Shown here: positions 51,786-61,386 of the stretch, one piece after another
How the letters are laid out: each line of letters starts with the position of its first letter
How positions within the stretch are numbered: the first letter of the stretch is position 1
From: an uncultured Bacteroides sp.
Lineage (GTDB): Bacteria > Bacteroidota > Bacteroidia > Bacteroidales > Bacteroidaceae
Reading direction: 5' to 3'
Assembly: GCA_944322345.1 (NCBI GenBank)
Contig: CALUOO010000005.1
Coordinates: 1-64,000, forward strand
DNA: 64,000 nucleotides
Notes under the pieces: model-generated
Told to the model about the DNA's origin: nothing
Seen by the model: the letters and a program-made list of their open reading frames with translations, nothing else
The model's database searches: none
Translations under genes and position numbers: made by a program

Positions 51786-52613
51786 ATGGAACAAGAAAAT
51801 GTGATGACTGCGATTGAAGCAGCATATAAGGCAGGTGAAAAAATCCTTTCTATTTATAATGATCCTTCTTCTGATTTTGAGATAGAAAGAAAAGAAGATA
51901 ACTCGCCTTTGACAATAGCTGATCGTGCGGCGAATCAAATAATAATTTCTATTTTGCATGATAAGACGCCTTTCCCAATTCTCAGTGAAGAAGGGAAACA
52001 TTTAGAATATGCGGTTCGGAAGAAATGGAATACACTTTGGATTGTGGATCCATTGGATGGTACAAAAGAGTTTATTAAACGTAATGGTGAATTTACGGTA
52101 AATATTGCTTTAGTTCACAATTCCATTCCTAAAGTGGGAGTTATTTATGTACCTGTTAAAAAAGAGCTCTATTTTGCCCAAGAGGGATTGGGTGCGTATA
52201 AATGTAATAATATTACTGCTGTATCTTCTGATGTGACACTAGAAGATATTATCCACAATTCACAGAAACTGCCAATTATGGATTGTCGTGAGACTTTTAT
52301 CGTAGTTGCTTCACGTTCACATTTAACATCGGAAACTGAAGATTTTATTGATTCATTAAAACAACAGCATAATAATGTCTCGCTTATTTCCAGTGGTAGC
52401 TCTTTAAAGATATGTTTGGTCGCTGCGGGGAAGGCAGATATATATCCTCGATTCGCTCCGACTATGGAGTGGGATACAGCGGCTGGACATGCAATTGCTA
52501 GGGCTGCTGGAATGGAAATTTATCAGGTAGGAAAGGATGAACCTTTGGAATATAATAAAGAAAATCTTTTGAATCCGTGGTTTATAGTTGAGAGAAGAAG
52601 ATATGCTAATTAA
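51786..52613 (+). CDS. cysQ: 3'(2'),5'-bisphosphate nucleotidase
   Basis: The ATG at 51786 gives 275 residues; the open frame starts 69 bp earlier with unconserved sequence. The inositol-monophosphatase fold shows ADRAANQIIISIL, ILSEEGKH (Glu pair), WIVDPLDGTKEFIKRNGEFTVNIALV (metal-binding DPLDGT) and TMEWDTAAGHAIARAAG. It removes the 3'-phosphate from PAP, the inhibitory by-product of PAPS-using enzymes. As first gene of the sulfate block it fits a pathway that ends in sulfotransfer. Confidence 0.94.
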   Translation: MEQENVMTAIEAAYKAGEKILSIYNDPSSDFEIERKEDNSPLTIADRAANQIIISILHDKTPFPILSEEGKHLEYAVRKKWNTLWIVDPLDGTKEFIKRNGEFTVNIALVHNSIPKVGVIYVPVKKELYFAQEGLGAYKCNNITAVSSDVTLEDIIHNSQKLPIMDCRETFIVVASRSHLTSETEDFIDSLKQQHNNVSLISSGSSLKICLVAAGKADIYPRFAPTMEWDTAAGHAIARAAGMEIYQVGKDEPLEYNKENLLNPWFIVERRRYAN

Positions 52614-52621
52614 TTGTTCGT

Positions 52622-54178
52622 ATGACATTTGAAGTTATATTTGTTCTGTTAGCTCTATTGGGAATGGTTGTTGCATTGGTGGCAGATAAAATGCGGCCAG
52701 GCATGATTCTCTTCTCGGTAGTAGGTTTGTTTTTATGTGTAGGTATTCTTACTCCTAAAGAGATGCTGGAGGGTTTCAGTAATAAGGGAATGATAACTGT
52801 AGCATTACTTTTTTTGGTAAGTGAGGGTATCAGACAATCTGGAACTTTAGGTCAAGTGATAAAGAAATTGCTTCCACAAGGGAAAACCACTGTATTTAAG
52901 GCACAATTACGTCTTTTACCGTCGGTAGCTTTCATTTCTGCTTTTCTAAATAATACTCCAGTTGTAGTTATTTTTGCTCCAATTATTAAACATTGGGCAA
53001 AATCTGTAAAACTCCCTGCAACGAAATTTCTTATACCGCTTTCTTATGTTACAATTTTGGGTGGAATTTGTACCCTGATTGGTACTTCTACCAATCTGGT
53101 TGTTCATGGAATGGTATTAGAAGCTGGATATGAGGGATTTTCAATGTTTGAACTTGGAAAAGTAGGAGTGTTTATAGCGATTGCCGGCATTATTTATTTG
53201 TTTCTTTTTTCTAAATATCTTTTGCCGGAAGCGAGACCTGATGATGCCGCTGTATCTGAAGAAAATATAGAAGAAGGGGAAAAACTACATCGTGTAGAAG
53301 CTGTTTTAGGGGCTCGGTTCCCTGGTATCAATAAGAAGCTAGGAGATTTTAATTTTCAGCGTCATTATGGAGCGGTAGTAAAAGAGATTAAAACACGTAG
53401 CGGTCAGCGTTATGTGGAAAATTTGAATAATGTTGTCCTTCGTGAAGGTGATACATTGGTTGTAATGGCTGATGATTCTTTCATTCCTACCTGGGGAGAA
53501 TCTTCTGTGTTCGTCTTGTTGACAAATGGAAATGATCCCGATGCTTCAGGGAAGAAGAAAGGTTGGTTTGCATTATTTTTGCTGATCATAATGATTGTTG
53601 GAGCTACGGTTGGAGAGTTACCTATTGTTAAGGAAACCTTCCCAGAAGTAAAGTTAGACATGTTTTTCTTTGTTTCTATTACAACAATAATTATGGCATG
53701 GACAAACTTGTTTCCTGCTCGTAAGTACACAAAATATATTTCATGGGATATTTTGATTACCATAGCATGTGCGTTTGCTATCAGTAAAGCGATGGTAAAT
53801 TCTGGAGTAGCTGATTGTGTAGCTAAATTTGTTATTGGATTAAGTCATAATTATGGCCCTCACGTGTTGCTAGCTATTTTGTTTATAATAACTAATTTGT
53901 TTACTGAGTTGATTACAAACAATGCAGCGGCGGCCTTGTCTTTCCCGTTGGCGTTATCTATTGCAACGCAAATGGGAGTTGACCCTACTCCATTTTTTGT
54001 AGTGATTTGCATGGCTGCATCTGCGAGTTTTTCAACTCCGATTGGCTATCAGACTAATTTGATAGTACAAGGTATTGGAAATTATAAATTTACAGACTTT
54101 GTACGTATTGGGTTACCGTTGAATATTATAACTTTCTTAATATCTGTTATTCTTATACCAATGATTTGGGAGTTTTAA
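52622..54178 (+). CDS. DASS/SLC13-family anion permease, probably sulfate
   Basis: The 518-residue membrane protein has about eleven hydrophobic segments. It shows the DASS features AFISAFLNNTPVVVIFAPII and ITNNAAAALSFPLALSIATQ, the two N-N-T/N-N-A re-entrant motifs, and ASASFSTPIGYQTNLIVQG. A cytoplasmic RCK_C/TrkA-C-like domain sits at about 220-300 (GARFPGINKKLGDFNFQRHYG). In a cys operon sulfate is the likely substrate. It lies 8 bp after cysQ. Confidence 0.9.
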   Translation: MTFEVIFVLLALLGMVVALVADKMRPGMILFSVVGLFLCVGILTPKEMLEGFSNKGMITVALLFLVSEGIRQSGTLGQVIKKLLPQGKTTVFKAQLRLLPSVAFISAFLNNTPVVVIFAPIIKHWAKSVKLPATKFLIPLSYVTILGGICTLIGTSTNLVVHGMVLEAGYEGFSMFELGKVGVFIAIAGIIYLFLFSKYLLPEARPDDAAVSEENIEEGEKLHRVEAVLGARFPGINKKLGDFNFQRHYGAVVKEIKTRSGQRYVENLNNVVLREGDTLVVMADDSFIPTWGESSVFVLLTNGNDPDASGKKKGWFALFLLIIMIVGATVGELPIVKETFPEVKLDMFFFVSITTIIMAWTNLFPARKYTKYISWDILITIACAFAISKAMVNSGVADCVAKFVIGLSHNYGPHVLLAILFIITNLFTELITNNAAAALSFPLALSIATQMGVDPTPFFVVICMAASASFSTPIGYQTNLIVQGIGNYKFTDFVRIGLPLNIITFLISVILIPMIWEF

Positions 54179-54187
54179 AAGTATAAT

Positions 54188-54790
54188 ATGGAAGAGAAAA
54201 AACATATATATCCTATATTTGATCGTATGATGACTCGGCAGGATAAGGAAAAATTGCTGGGGCAGCATAGTGTGATGATTTGGTTTACAGGATTGAGTGG
54301 ATCCGGTAAAAGTACAATTGCTATTGCTCTTGAACGAGAATTGCATAAGCGAGGTTTACTATGTAGAATCTTAGATGGAGACAATATTCGCAGTGGTATT
54401 AATAATAATCTTGGATTTTCTGAGTCTGATCGTATAGAAAATATTCGTCGTATTGCAGAAGTGTCTAAATTGTTCTTAGACAGTGGGATTATTACGATTG
54501 CTGCATTTATTAGTCCTAATAACGATATTCGTAAAATGGCAGCTGATATTATAGGACATGAAGATTTTTTAGAGATATTTGTAAGTACCCCTTTGGAAGA
54601 ATGCGAAAGGAGAGACGTAAAAGGGTTATATGCTCGTGCACGCAGAGGAGAGATTCCTAATTTTACCGGGATATCAGCTCCTTTTGAAATCCCAGAACGT
54701 CCAGCTTTGTCATTAGATACTTCGAAAATGAGTTTGGAAGAATCTGTAAATCGGTTGTTGGATTTGATTTTACCTAAAGTAATGATTTAA
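54188..54790 (+). CDS. cysC: Adenylylsulfate kinase
   Basis: The 200-residue protein has the P-loop WFTGLSGSGKSTIAIALE (about 30-47), LDGDNIRSGINNNLGFSESDRIENIRRIAEV (substrate-binding lid motif) and FVSTPLEECERRDVKGLYARAR. It phosphorylates APS to PAPS. Having CysC rather than only an APS reductase means the pathway makes PAPS, the donor for the sulfotransferase in this operon. Confidence 0.96.
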   Translation: MEEKKHIYPIFDRMMTRQDKEKLLGQHSVMIWFTGLSGSGKSTIAIALERELHKRGLLCRILDGDNIRSGINNNLGFSESDRIENIRRIAEVSKLFLDSGIITIAAFISPNNDIRKMAADIIGHEDFLEIFVSTPLEECERRDVKGLYARARRGEIPNFTGISAPFEIPERPALSLDTSKMSLEESVNRLLDLILPKVMI

Positions 54791-54919
54791 GTTCCAGATA
54801 TTTAAGTTTTTATTTTTTGAAGTAAGGTCTTGTTATATAAGATGGTTAAGATTTGAAATAAAAATCAGGACTTTAAAAGATATTACTTTGAACTTCGGAA
54901 CCTAAAAATCCCAAAGATA

Positions 54920-55828
54920 ATGGAAGAGTATAAATTAAGCCACTTAAAAGAGCTTGAAGCTGAGTCAATACATATTATCCGCGAAGTGGCAGCGGAATTT
55001 GAGAATCCGGTGATGCTTTATAGTATTGGGAAGGATTCTTCAGTTATGGTACGTTTAGCTGAAAAAGCTTTCTATCCTGGGAAAGTTCCTTTCCCGTTGA
55101 TGCATATTGATTCAAAATGGAAATTTAAAGAAATGATTCAATTCCGTGATGAATATGCTAAAAAATATGGTTGGAATCTTATTGTAGAGAGTAATATGGA
55201 AGCTTTTCGAGCAGGTGTTGGTCCTTTTACTCATGGTAGTAAGGTACATACGGATTTGATGAAAACGCAAGCACTGTTGCATGCTCTTGATAAATATAAG
55301 TTTGATGCAGCTTTTGGAGGTGCTCGTAGAGATGAAGAAAAATCAAGAGCTAAGGAAAGAATATTTTCTTTCCGTGACCGATTCCATCAGTGGGATCCTA
55401 AAAATCAACGTCCAGAGTTGTGGGACATTTATAATGCTCGTGTACATAAAGGAGAAAGTATTCGTGTCTTTCCTTTAAGTAATTGGACTGAACTGGATAT
55501 TTGGCAATATATCCGTTTGGAGAACATCCCTATTGTACCATTATATTATGCAAAAGAGCGTCCTGTTGTGAATATTGATGGTAATTTGATTATGGCAGAC
55601 GATGATCGCTTACCTGAAAAGTATCGCAGTCAAATTGAAATGAAAATGGTTCGTTTTCGTACATTAGGTTGTTGGCCTTTGACTGGTGCCGTAGAGAGTA
55701 ATGCTACAACAATCGAAGAGATTGTAGAGGAGATGATGACAACTACCAAAAGTGAACGTACGACTCGTGTAATTGATTTTGATCAAGAGGCTAGTATGGA
55801 GCAGAAAAAACGTGAAGGATATTTTTAA
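54920..55828 (+). CDS. cysD: Sulfate adenylyltransferase, small subunit
   Basis: The 302-residue ATP-PP-loop protein has [37 protein letters not shown] (PP-loop SIGKDSS), [26 protein letters not shown] and [14 protein letters not shown]. With CysN it makes APS from ATP and sulfate. The 129-bp gap after cysC holds no terminator and no complete promoter that I can see. Confidence 0.96.
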   Translation: MEEYKLSHLKELEAESIHIIREVAAEFENPVMLYSIGKDSSVMVRLAEKAFYPGKVPFPLMHIDSKWKFKEMIQFRDEYAKKYGWNLIVESNMEAFRAGVGPFTHGSKVHTDLMKTQALLHALDKYKFDAAFGGARRDEEKSRAKERIFSFRDRFHQWDPKNQRPELWDIYNARVHKGESIRVFPLSNWTELDIWQYIRLENIPIVPLYYAKERPVVNIDGNLIMADDDRLPEKYRSQIEMKMVRFRTLGCWPLTGAVESNATTIEEIVEEMMTTTKSERTTRVIDFDQEASMEQKKREGYF

Positions 55829-55838
55829 TAATAGGACA

Positions 55839-57299
55839 ATGACAGATAATAAGTTAGATATAAAAGCTTTTCTGGATAAGGATGAACAGAAAGACTTGTT
55901 ACGATTGTTGACAGCAGGCTCGGTAGATGATGGAAAATCAACTTTGATTGGACGTTTGTTGTTCGATAGCAAGAAACTGTATGAAGATCAGTTGGATGCT
56001 TTAGAACGTGATAGTAAGAGAGTAGGGAATGCAGGTGAGCATATTGATTATGCTTTGTTGCTTGACGGTTTAAAGGCGGAACGTGAGCAAGGTATTACAA
56101 TTGATGTGGCTTACCGTTATTTCTCGACAAATAGTCGTAAATTTATCATTGCCGATACTCCGGGGCATGAGCAATATACCCGTAATATGATTACAGGTGG
56201 GTCGACTGCTAATTTGGCGATTATATTAGTTGATGCTCGTATGGGAGTCATTACTCAAACGCGTCGTCATACATTTCTTGTGTCTTTGCTAGGAATCAAG
56301 CATGTGGTATTAGCTGTGAATAAAATGGATTTGGTTGATTTCTCAGAAGACCGTTTTAATGAAATAGTAGCTGAGTATAAAAAATTTGTTGAACCTTTGG
56401 GAATTCCTGATGTAAACTGTATTCCACTTTCGGCATTGGATGGAGATAATGTAGTAGATAAGTCTCAACGTACGCCATGGTATAAAGGACAGGCACTGCT
56501 TGATTTTTTGGAGACAGTTCATATTGACAATGATCATAATTTTGATGATTTCCGTTTCCCTGTTCAATATGTACTTCGCCCGAATTTAGACTTTAGAGGA
56601 TTCTGTGGCAAAGTCGCTTCGGGAGTTGTTCATAAGGGAGATACTGTCATGGCACTTCCTTCTGGAAAAACTTCAAAAATAAAGAGTATTGTTACATATG
56701 ATGGAGATTTGGATTATGCATTTCCTCCTCAGTCTGTTACATTGACTTTAGAGGATGAAATCGATGTTTCACGTGGTGAAATGTTGGTACATCCTGATAA
56801 TATGCCAATAGTTGATCGTAATTTTGAAGCTATGATGGTGTGGATGGATGAAGAACCAATGGATATTAATAAGTCGTTTTTTATCAAACATACTACCAAT
56901 CTAAGTCGTACGCATGTTGACTCTATTAAATATAAAGTAGATGTTAATACAATGGAACATCTTTCTTTAGAAAATGGTAGACTGACAACGGAAACATTGC
57001 CTTTGCAATTGAATCAAATCGCACGTGTCGTATTGACAACAGCAAAGGAGCTGTTCTTCGATCCATATCAACAAAATAAGCCATGTGGATCTTTTATTTT
57101 GATTGATCCGATTACTAATAATACTTCGGCAGTAGGAATGATTATTAATCGGGTAGAAACAAAAGATATGAATCGTGAAGATGATAAACCTCTATTGGAT
57201 TTACCCAAGTTGGGTATTGCCTCAGAATACTATGCAACAATAGAAAAGGTTGTGAAAGAACTGGAACGACAGGGTGTTGGAGTGAACGTTAAATATTAA
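55839..57299 (+). CDS. cysN: Sulfate adenylyltransferase, GTPase subunit
   Basis: The ATG at 55839 gives 486 residues; the open frame overlaps cysD but the conserved start is [23 protein letters not shown]. The elongation-factor-like GTPase has G1 [10 protein letters not shown]3 [13 protein letters not shown] and G4 AVNKMDLV, followed by beta-barrel domains 2 and 3. GTP hydrolysis drives APS formation by CysD. There is no C-terminal APS-kinase fusion; cysC is separate upstream. Confidence 0.96.
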   Translation: MTDNKLDIKAFLDKDEQKDLLRLLTAGSVDDGKSTLIGRLLFDSKKLYEDQLDALERDSKRVGNAGEHIDYALLLDGLKAEREQGITIDVAYRYFSTNSRKFIIADTPGHEQYTRNMITGGSTANLAIILVDARMGVITQTRRHTFLVSLLGIKHVVLAVNKMDLVDFSEDRFNEIVAEYKKFVEPLGIPDVNCIPLSALDGDNVVDKSQRTPWYKGQALLDFLETVHIDNDHNFDDFRFPVQYVLRPNLDFRGFCGKVASGVVHKGDTVMALPSGKTSKIKSIVTYDGDLDYAFPPQSVTLTLEDEIDVSRGEMLVHPDNMPIVDRNFEAMMVWMDEEPMDINKSFFIKHTTNLSRTHVDSIKYKVDVNTMEHLSLENGRLTTETLPLQLNQIARVVLTTAKELFFDPYQQNKPCGSFILIDPITNNTSAVGMIINRVETKDMNREDDKPLLDLPKLGIASEYYATIEKVVKELERQGVGVNVKY

Positions 57300-57324
57300 T
57301 TCTTCTAGGAATAACTATAAAAAG

Positions 57325-58431
57325 ATGGGTTTACTTGAATTTAATAAGCTTCCGATAAATACGTTGGTTGGGGCGGATTGGAAAACTTTTAAAGCCATTA
57401 CTGCAAACCGAACCATAGATTCTGCTTATAAAGCTAAATATCGTTTAACAATGGCGGTATGCAGACTGTTGTCCCCTTTGGCTGCGTTTCAAAATAAACG
57501 TTACGAAAAATTATTAGCCAATCGTTCGTTGGAGTATGATCCGGTTTTTATTCTAGGACATTGGAGGAGTGGTACGACATTTGTTCATAATGTGTTTTCG
57601 TGTGATAAACATTTTGGTTATAATACGACTTATCAAACGGTATTTCCTCATTTGATGATGTGGGGACAACCGTTTTTTAAGAAGAATATGAGTTGGTTGA
57701 TGCCGGATAAGCGGCCAACAGATAATATGGAGTTGGCTGTGGATCTTCCTCAAGAGGAAGAATTTGCATTGGCCAATATGATGCCGTACACTTATTATAA
57801 TTTTTGGTTTCTTCCTAAATATCAACAAGAATACGCTGATAAATATTTGTTGTTTGAGGATATAACAGAGGATGAATTACATGTGTTTGAGGAAGTATTT
57901 ACGAAACTAATTAAGATCTCTTTGTGGAATACAAATGGGACTCAATTCCTTAGTAAAAATCCTCCTCATACAGGGCGAGTGAAGGAATTGGTTAAGATGT
58001 TCCCTAATGCTAAGTTTATTTATCTGGTGCGTAATCCTTATACCGTTTTTGAGTCTACACGCAGCTTTTTTACGAATACAATTCAACCTTTGAAATTGCA
58101 GGATATCAGTGATGAACAGTTAGAAGAGAATATCCTTTCTATTTATGCTAAACTTTATCATAAATATGAGGCGGACAAACACTTTATTCCAAAAGGTAAT
58201 TTGATTGAGGTGAAGTTCGAAGATTTTGAAGCTGATGCGATGGGGATGACCGAACATATTTATAAGTCACTTTCAGTGCCGGGATTTGCTGAAGCTAAAG
58301 AGGCAATTGAAAAATATGTAGGTGGTAAAAAAGGATATAAGAAGAATAAATATAAATATGATGAACGTACTATACGATTAGTGGAAGAAAATTGGGGATT
58401 TGCTTTACAACAATGGGGGTATAATTTGTAG
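57325..58431 (+). CDS. PAPS-dependent sulfotransferase (Sulfotransfer_3 type)
   Basis: The 368-residue protein has DPVFILGHWRSGTTFVHNVF, the 5'-phosphosulfate-binding loop (about 74-92), and KFIYLVRNPYTVFESTRSFF, the 3'-phosphate-binding region (about 231-250, Arg and Ser), with a basic end GGKKGYKKNKYKYDERT. It would move sulfonate from PAPS to a hydroxyl. In B. thetaiotaomicron a cluster of this kind has been linked to sulfonation of cholesterol and other steroids; this protein may be its counterpart, but that rests on gene order and recollection. Acceptors such as lipids or glycans remain possible. Confidence 0.87.
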   Translation: MGLLEFNKLPINTLVGADWKTFKAITANRTIDSAYKAKYRLTMAVCRLLSPLAAFQNKRYEKLLANRSLEYDPVFILGHWRSGTTFVHNVFSCDKHFGYNTTYQTVFPHLMMWGQPFFKKNMSWLMPDKRPTDNMELAVDLPQEEEFALANMMPYTYYNFWFLPKYQQEYADKYLLFEDITEDELHVFEEVFTKLIKISLWNTNGTQFLSKNPPHTGRVKELVKMFPNAKFIYLVRNPYTVFESTRSFFTNTIQPLKLQDISDEQLEENILSIYAKLYHKYEADKHFIPKGNLIEVKFEDFEADAMGMTEHIYKSLSVPGFAEAKEAIEKYVGGKKGYKKNKYKYDERTIRLVEENWGFALQQWGYNL

Positions 58432-58445
58432 TATTTTGAATGGAT

Positions 58446-58493
58446 TTGATAAGTTGACAAATCGGTAAGTTAGTCCTTTTGTTGACTTATCAA
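58446..58493 (+). terminator. Hairpin between the sulfotransferase and PCMD genes
   Basis: TTGATAAGT pairs with ACTTATCAA around a 30-nt loop. It has AT-rich arms and no T-run, so termination would be partial. The PCMD gene starts 18 bp later and could be co-transcribed. Confidence 0.4.
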
Positions 58494-58511
58494 CTATAAA
58501 TAATAGAAAAT

Positions 58512-59474
58512 ATGAAAAATGTTTATTTTACCTGGATTGTAGTAATTATAACTTGCTTTTTTACGTGTACATTATCAGCTCAACAGAAGGTTGAAACACT
58601 TCCTTTTGGTGACATGGACCAGTGGGTGGATCGTCAAATTGAAGAATCGGGGATTATTGGTGGTGAAACTAAACATGTTTATGCGATTGCTCCTACGAAA
58701 GTGATAACAGGGGATGAGCCTTATAAAAATATGGGAGGATCTCCATGGGCTACTTCTAATGTGATGGCAAAGGTTGCAGGTATTACAAAGACAAATACAT
58801 CTGTTTTCCCTGAAAAAAGAGGAGATGGTTATTGTGCACGGTTAGATACACGTATGGAAAGTGTGAAAGTTCTCGGTCTGGTTAATATAACAGTGCTGGC
58901 TGCAGGATCGGTTTTTACAGGAACGGTACATGAACCTATTAAGGGGACAAAGAATCCACAAAAGATGTTGCAGTCGGGGATTCCTTTCACAAAAAAACCT
59001 AAGGCTCTTCAATTTGATTACAAAGTAAAAATGTCTGATCGAGAGAAACGAGTTCGGGCTACAGGTTTTAGCCGTATTACCGATGTGGAAGGGAAAGACT
59101 ATCCTGCTGTCGTGCTTTTACTGCAGAAAAGATGGGAAGACAAGGATGGAAATGTGTTTGCAAAGCGAATAGGAACCGTGGTTACTTATTTTTACCAAAC
59201 AACAGACTGGAAGAACAAAGCTACTTTTGAGATTATGTATGGTGATATTACAGGACGTCCGGAATATAAAGCTCATATGATGCGTTTACAGGCTACAGAG
59301 TATTATACTGTTAATAGCAAAGGAGAAAGTGTTCCCATTCATGAGATTGCATGGGGAGACAAGGATGAAGTCCCAACACATTTGTTTCTTCAATTCGCTT
59401 CTAGTCATGGAGGAGCTTATATTGGATCTCCAGGAAATACATTATGGGTAGATAATGTTGGTCTGGTCTATTGA
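58512..59474 (+). CDS. Secreted PCMD-domain protein
   Basis: The 320-residue protein has a signal peptide (MKNVYFTWIVVIITCFFTCTLSAQQ). Its beta-sandwich resembles the 'putative carbohydrate metabolism domain' family: LPFGDMDQWVDRQIEESGIIGG near the start, PKALQFDYKVKMSD in the middle and the typical ending GGAYIGSPGNTLWVDNVGLVY. The fold suggests ligand binding in the periplasm or at the surface. It follows the sulfotransferase gene by 80 bp; a functional link is possible but unproven. Confidence 0.8.
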   Translation: MKNVYFTWIVVIITCFFTCTLSAQQKVETLPFGDMDQWVDRQIEESGIIGGETKHVYAIAPTKVITGDEPYKNMGGSPWATSNVMAKVAGITKTNTSVFPEKRGDGYCARLDTRMESVKVLGLVNITVLAAGSVFTGTVHEPIKGTKNPQKMLQSGIPFTKKPKALQFDYKVKMSDREKRVRATGFSRITDVEGKDYPAVVLLLQKRWEDKDGNVFAKRIGTVVTYFYQTTDWKNKATFEIMYGDITGRPEYKAHMMRLQATEYYTVNSKGESVPIHEIAWGDKDEVPTHLFLQFASSHGGAYIGSPGNTLWVDNVGLVY

Positions 59475-59649
59475 AATATAGGGGCCGACTAAGATTGATC
59501 TTTTGAAAAATAATTTAGGTGTTTGCCTTCACTTATCACCCTATTTTTCCTATACTATTCAGGATTTAAATGGTGAGAGGTGAAGGTTTTATATAATCTA
59601 ATTTGTTAACTCTTCTATCATTGTTTGTCGACTAATCTCTATTCATGTG

Positions 59650-59737
59650 TTGAGCAACCTTTGCTAATATATTGAGTAACCTTTGCTAACACGATGGCTA
59701 ACCTTTCCTAACATGATAGCTAACCTTTCCCAATGAT
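59650..59737. repeat. 22-bp tandem repeat, four units
   Basis: Four units of exactly 22 bp begin at 59650, 59672, 59694 and 59716. Each contains the core TAACCTTTSCTAA (first copy CAACC, last TCCCAA). The first two are nearly identical, as are the last two. The two-turn spacing suggests a protein-binding array, though it lies about 310 bp before the next promoter. The rest of 59475-60022 is AT-rich with no gene that I can support. Confidence 0.8.
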
Positions 59738-60022
59738 TGTTTTGTTATATAGATAAGTTGTTGCGTTTGTTAAGCAATGTGTTACAATAAATAGAGAAGC
59801 TTTTTGTAATTTGTTGGTATGTTGCTTTAGGAACTCTGATTATTATTAAGATATTAGATGATAGGGCTGGGCATGAACTCTATTCAAATGGAAGCTGTCA
59901 AACATTAGGAAAAATAGTCATAAATATTTTGATGACTCCCTCACTCTTGTTTCTTGTTGAATATCAATTCATGAGTAAAGTAAAATTTCTACTGATAAAG
60001 CTATATTTTTTATCTAGTTTTC

Positions 60023-60053
60023 TTTGCGGATATTAAAAATGTCTCTATTTTTG
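60023..60053 (+). promoter_or_regulatory. Promoter of the YjbH-like/DUF3869 cluster
   Basis: TTTG (60023-60026) and TATTTTTG (60046-60053), with a 19-bp spacer, form a canonical Bacteroides promoter. Transcription should begin near 60060 and would cover the genes from 60120 onward. Confidence 0.7.
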
Positions 60054-60119
60054 CGCTATCTTTTATTATCCAAAATAGGGGAATAAAAAGTAAATTTGAT
60101 GAGAGATACATACTCAGAC

Positions 60120-61373
60120 ATGAAAAAAGACTTGATTACTAAAACGTTGAATCGCCATGCAGTGCTCTTTTTATTCTGTTGGCTTTCTGTTGCAGGATTT
60201 TGTCAGACAGGAGAGAATGCGGTTGATGCGTTAGTAAAAATGGGATTTGAAAATGTCGGATGTACGGACAATGAAAAGGAGAGGGTATATGTCCTGCAAA
60301 ATTCTACTTACCGTTTACAGGGAGTGGGAATAGGCGAGGCGGTTGACGTGATTCAACGATTTGGATTGCCTGAAGCGAAACCTTGTCGGATTATTGTTCT
60401 TGATAATAATGTACCTCAAATTTCATTATCTTATACTCCCTTAAAAAACGATAGCTTGTCTGTGAATCCAAATCGAGGTGATTGGAACGTGAGTTATGAT
60501 TTAGGTGATTCATGGAAACAAGTTAAGAAGATAAAAAAAGAAAATCGTTCTTTGTTTAAGGTTGATATTGTAGTTTATCCGGAATTATCATTAAAAAATT
60601 TGGTAATAACTCAGATTTATCAGGTGTTGTTTAATTTATCTCCTGCAATAGAGATTTCTTTATGGAAGGGAATGACACTGACTGCTCAAATGGTTATTCC
60701 TGTATATAATGATGGTTTTGAGATGATGTCTGAAGCTGTGCATAATGTTTATGATAGGGTGCATCCTGGATGTGTAAGTGTATCGCAAACTATTCGTTTG
60801 CCCTATAATTTTTGGGCAACGTTGTCGGTTGGTCATTTTATTTCGAACCGTTATGGCGTTGATTTTACTGCCAAGCATGTACTAAAGGCTGATGAGCGTT
60901 TTTCTTTTGAAGGAAGAGCCGGGTATACGGGTGCATGCTATTGGGATGGTTTTACGTGCTATTTTGATTCGAAAAAGGTATGGACCTGGCATCTTGGTGC
61001 TAATTTCTTTTGGCCTCGTTATAATATACAAACAAGTGCTAAGGTGATGCAGCATATTCAAGGTGAAAAAAGTGTACGATGTGATATTATAAGACATTTT
61101 AGGTATGCTTCTATTGGATTTTATGCAGAAAAAGGAAATCGCGGAATCAGAGCTAATGGAGGGTTTCGGTTTCAGATAGCTTTGCCGCCTTATAAATATA
61201 AGAGGCGTGGATATATTCCCCGCATTACACCAGCCAAAAATTTTGGTATGGCATATAATGCTGGTAATGAACGGAACTATTATAAAACTTATCGTACACA
61301 ACCTAGCGATAATATAATGCAGAACAATAGTTTTAATCCATATTTTATTAAATCGGAATTGTTGAATTATTAA
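60120..61373 (+). CDS. YjbH/GfcD-like protein, central and C-terminal part
   Basis: The ATG at 60120 gives 417 residues with a plain signal peptide (MKKDLITKTLNRHAVLFLFCW to FCQ); an ATG at 60099 is an alternative. The part LQNSTYRLQGVGIGEAVDVIQRFGLPEAKPCRIIVLDNNVPQ corresponds to the middle of E. coli YjbH. The rest (about 150-385) is beta-barrel-like and ends with GNRGIRANGGFRFQIALPP, the YjbH C-terminal pattern. YjbH/GfcD is an outer-membrane protein of exopolysaccharide and group 4 capsule export. Here the N-terminal YjbH part is missing and appears in the gene at 62775. Confidence 0.72.
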   Translation: MKKDLITKTLNRHAVLFLFCWLSVAGFCQTGENAVDALVKMGFENVGCTDNEKERVYVLQNSTYRLQGVGIGEAVDVIQRFGLPEAKPCRIIVLDNNVPQISLSYTPLKNDSLSVNPNRGDWNVSYDLGDSWKQVKKIKKENRSLFKVDIVVYPELSLKNLVITQIYQVLFNLSPAIEISLWKGMTLTAQMVIPVYNDGFEMMSEAVHNVYDRVHPGCVSVSQTIRLPYNFWATLSVGHFISNRYGVDFTAKHVLKADERFSFEGRAGYTGACYWDGFTCYFDSKKVWTWHLGANFFWPRYNIQTSAKVMQHIQGEKSVRCDIIRHFRYASIGFYAEKGNRGIRANGGFRFQIALPPYKYKRRGYIPRITPAKNFGMAYNAGNERNYYKTYRTQPSDNIMQNNSFNPYFIKSELLNY

Positions 61374-61386
61374 TTTTTTTATTGAG

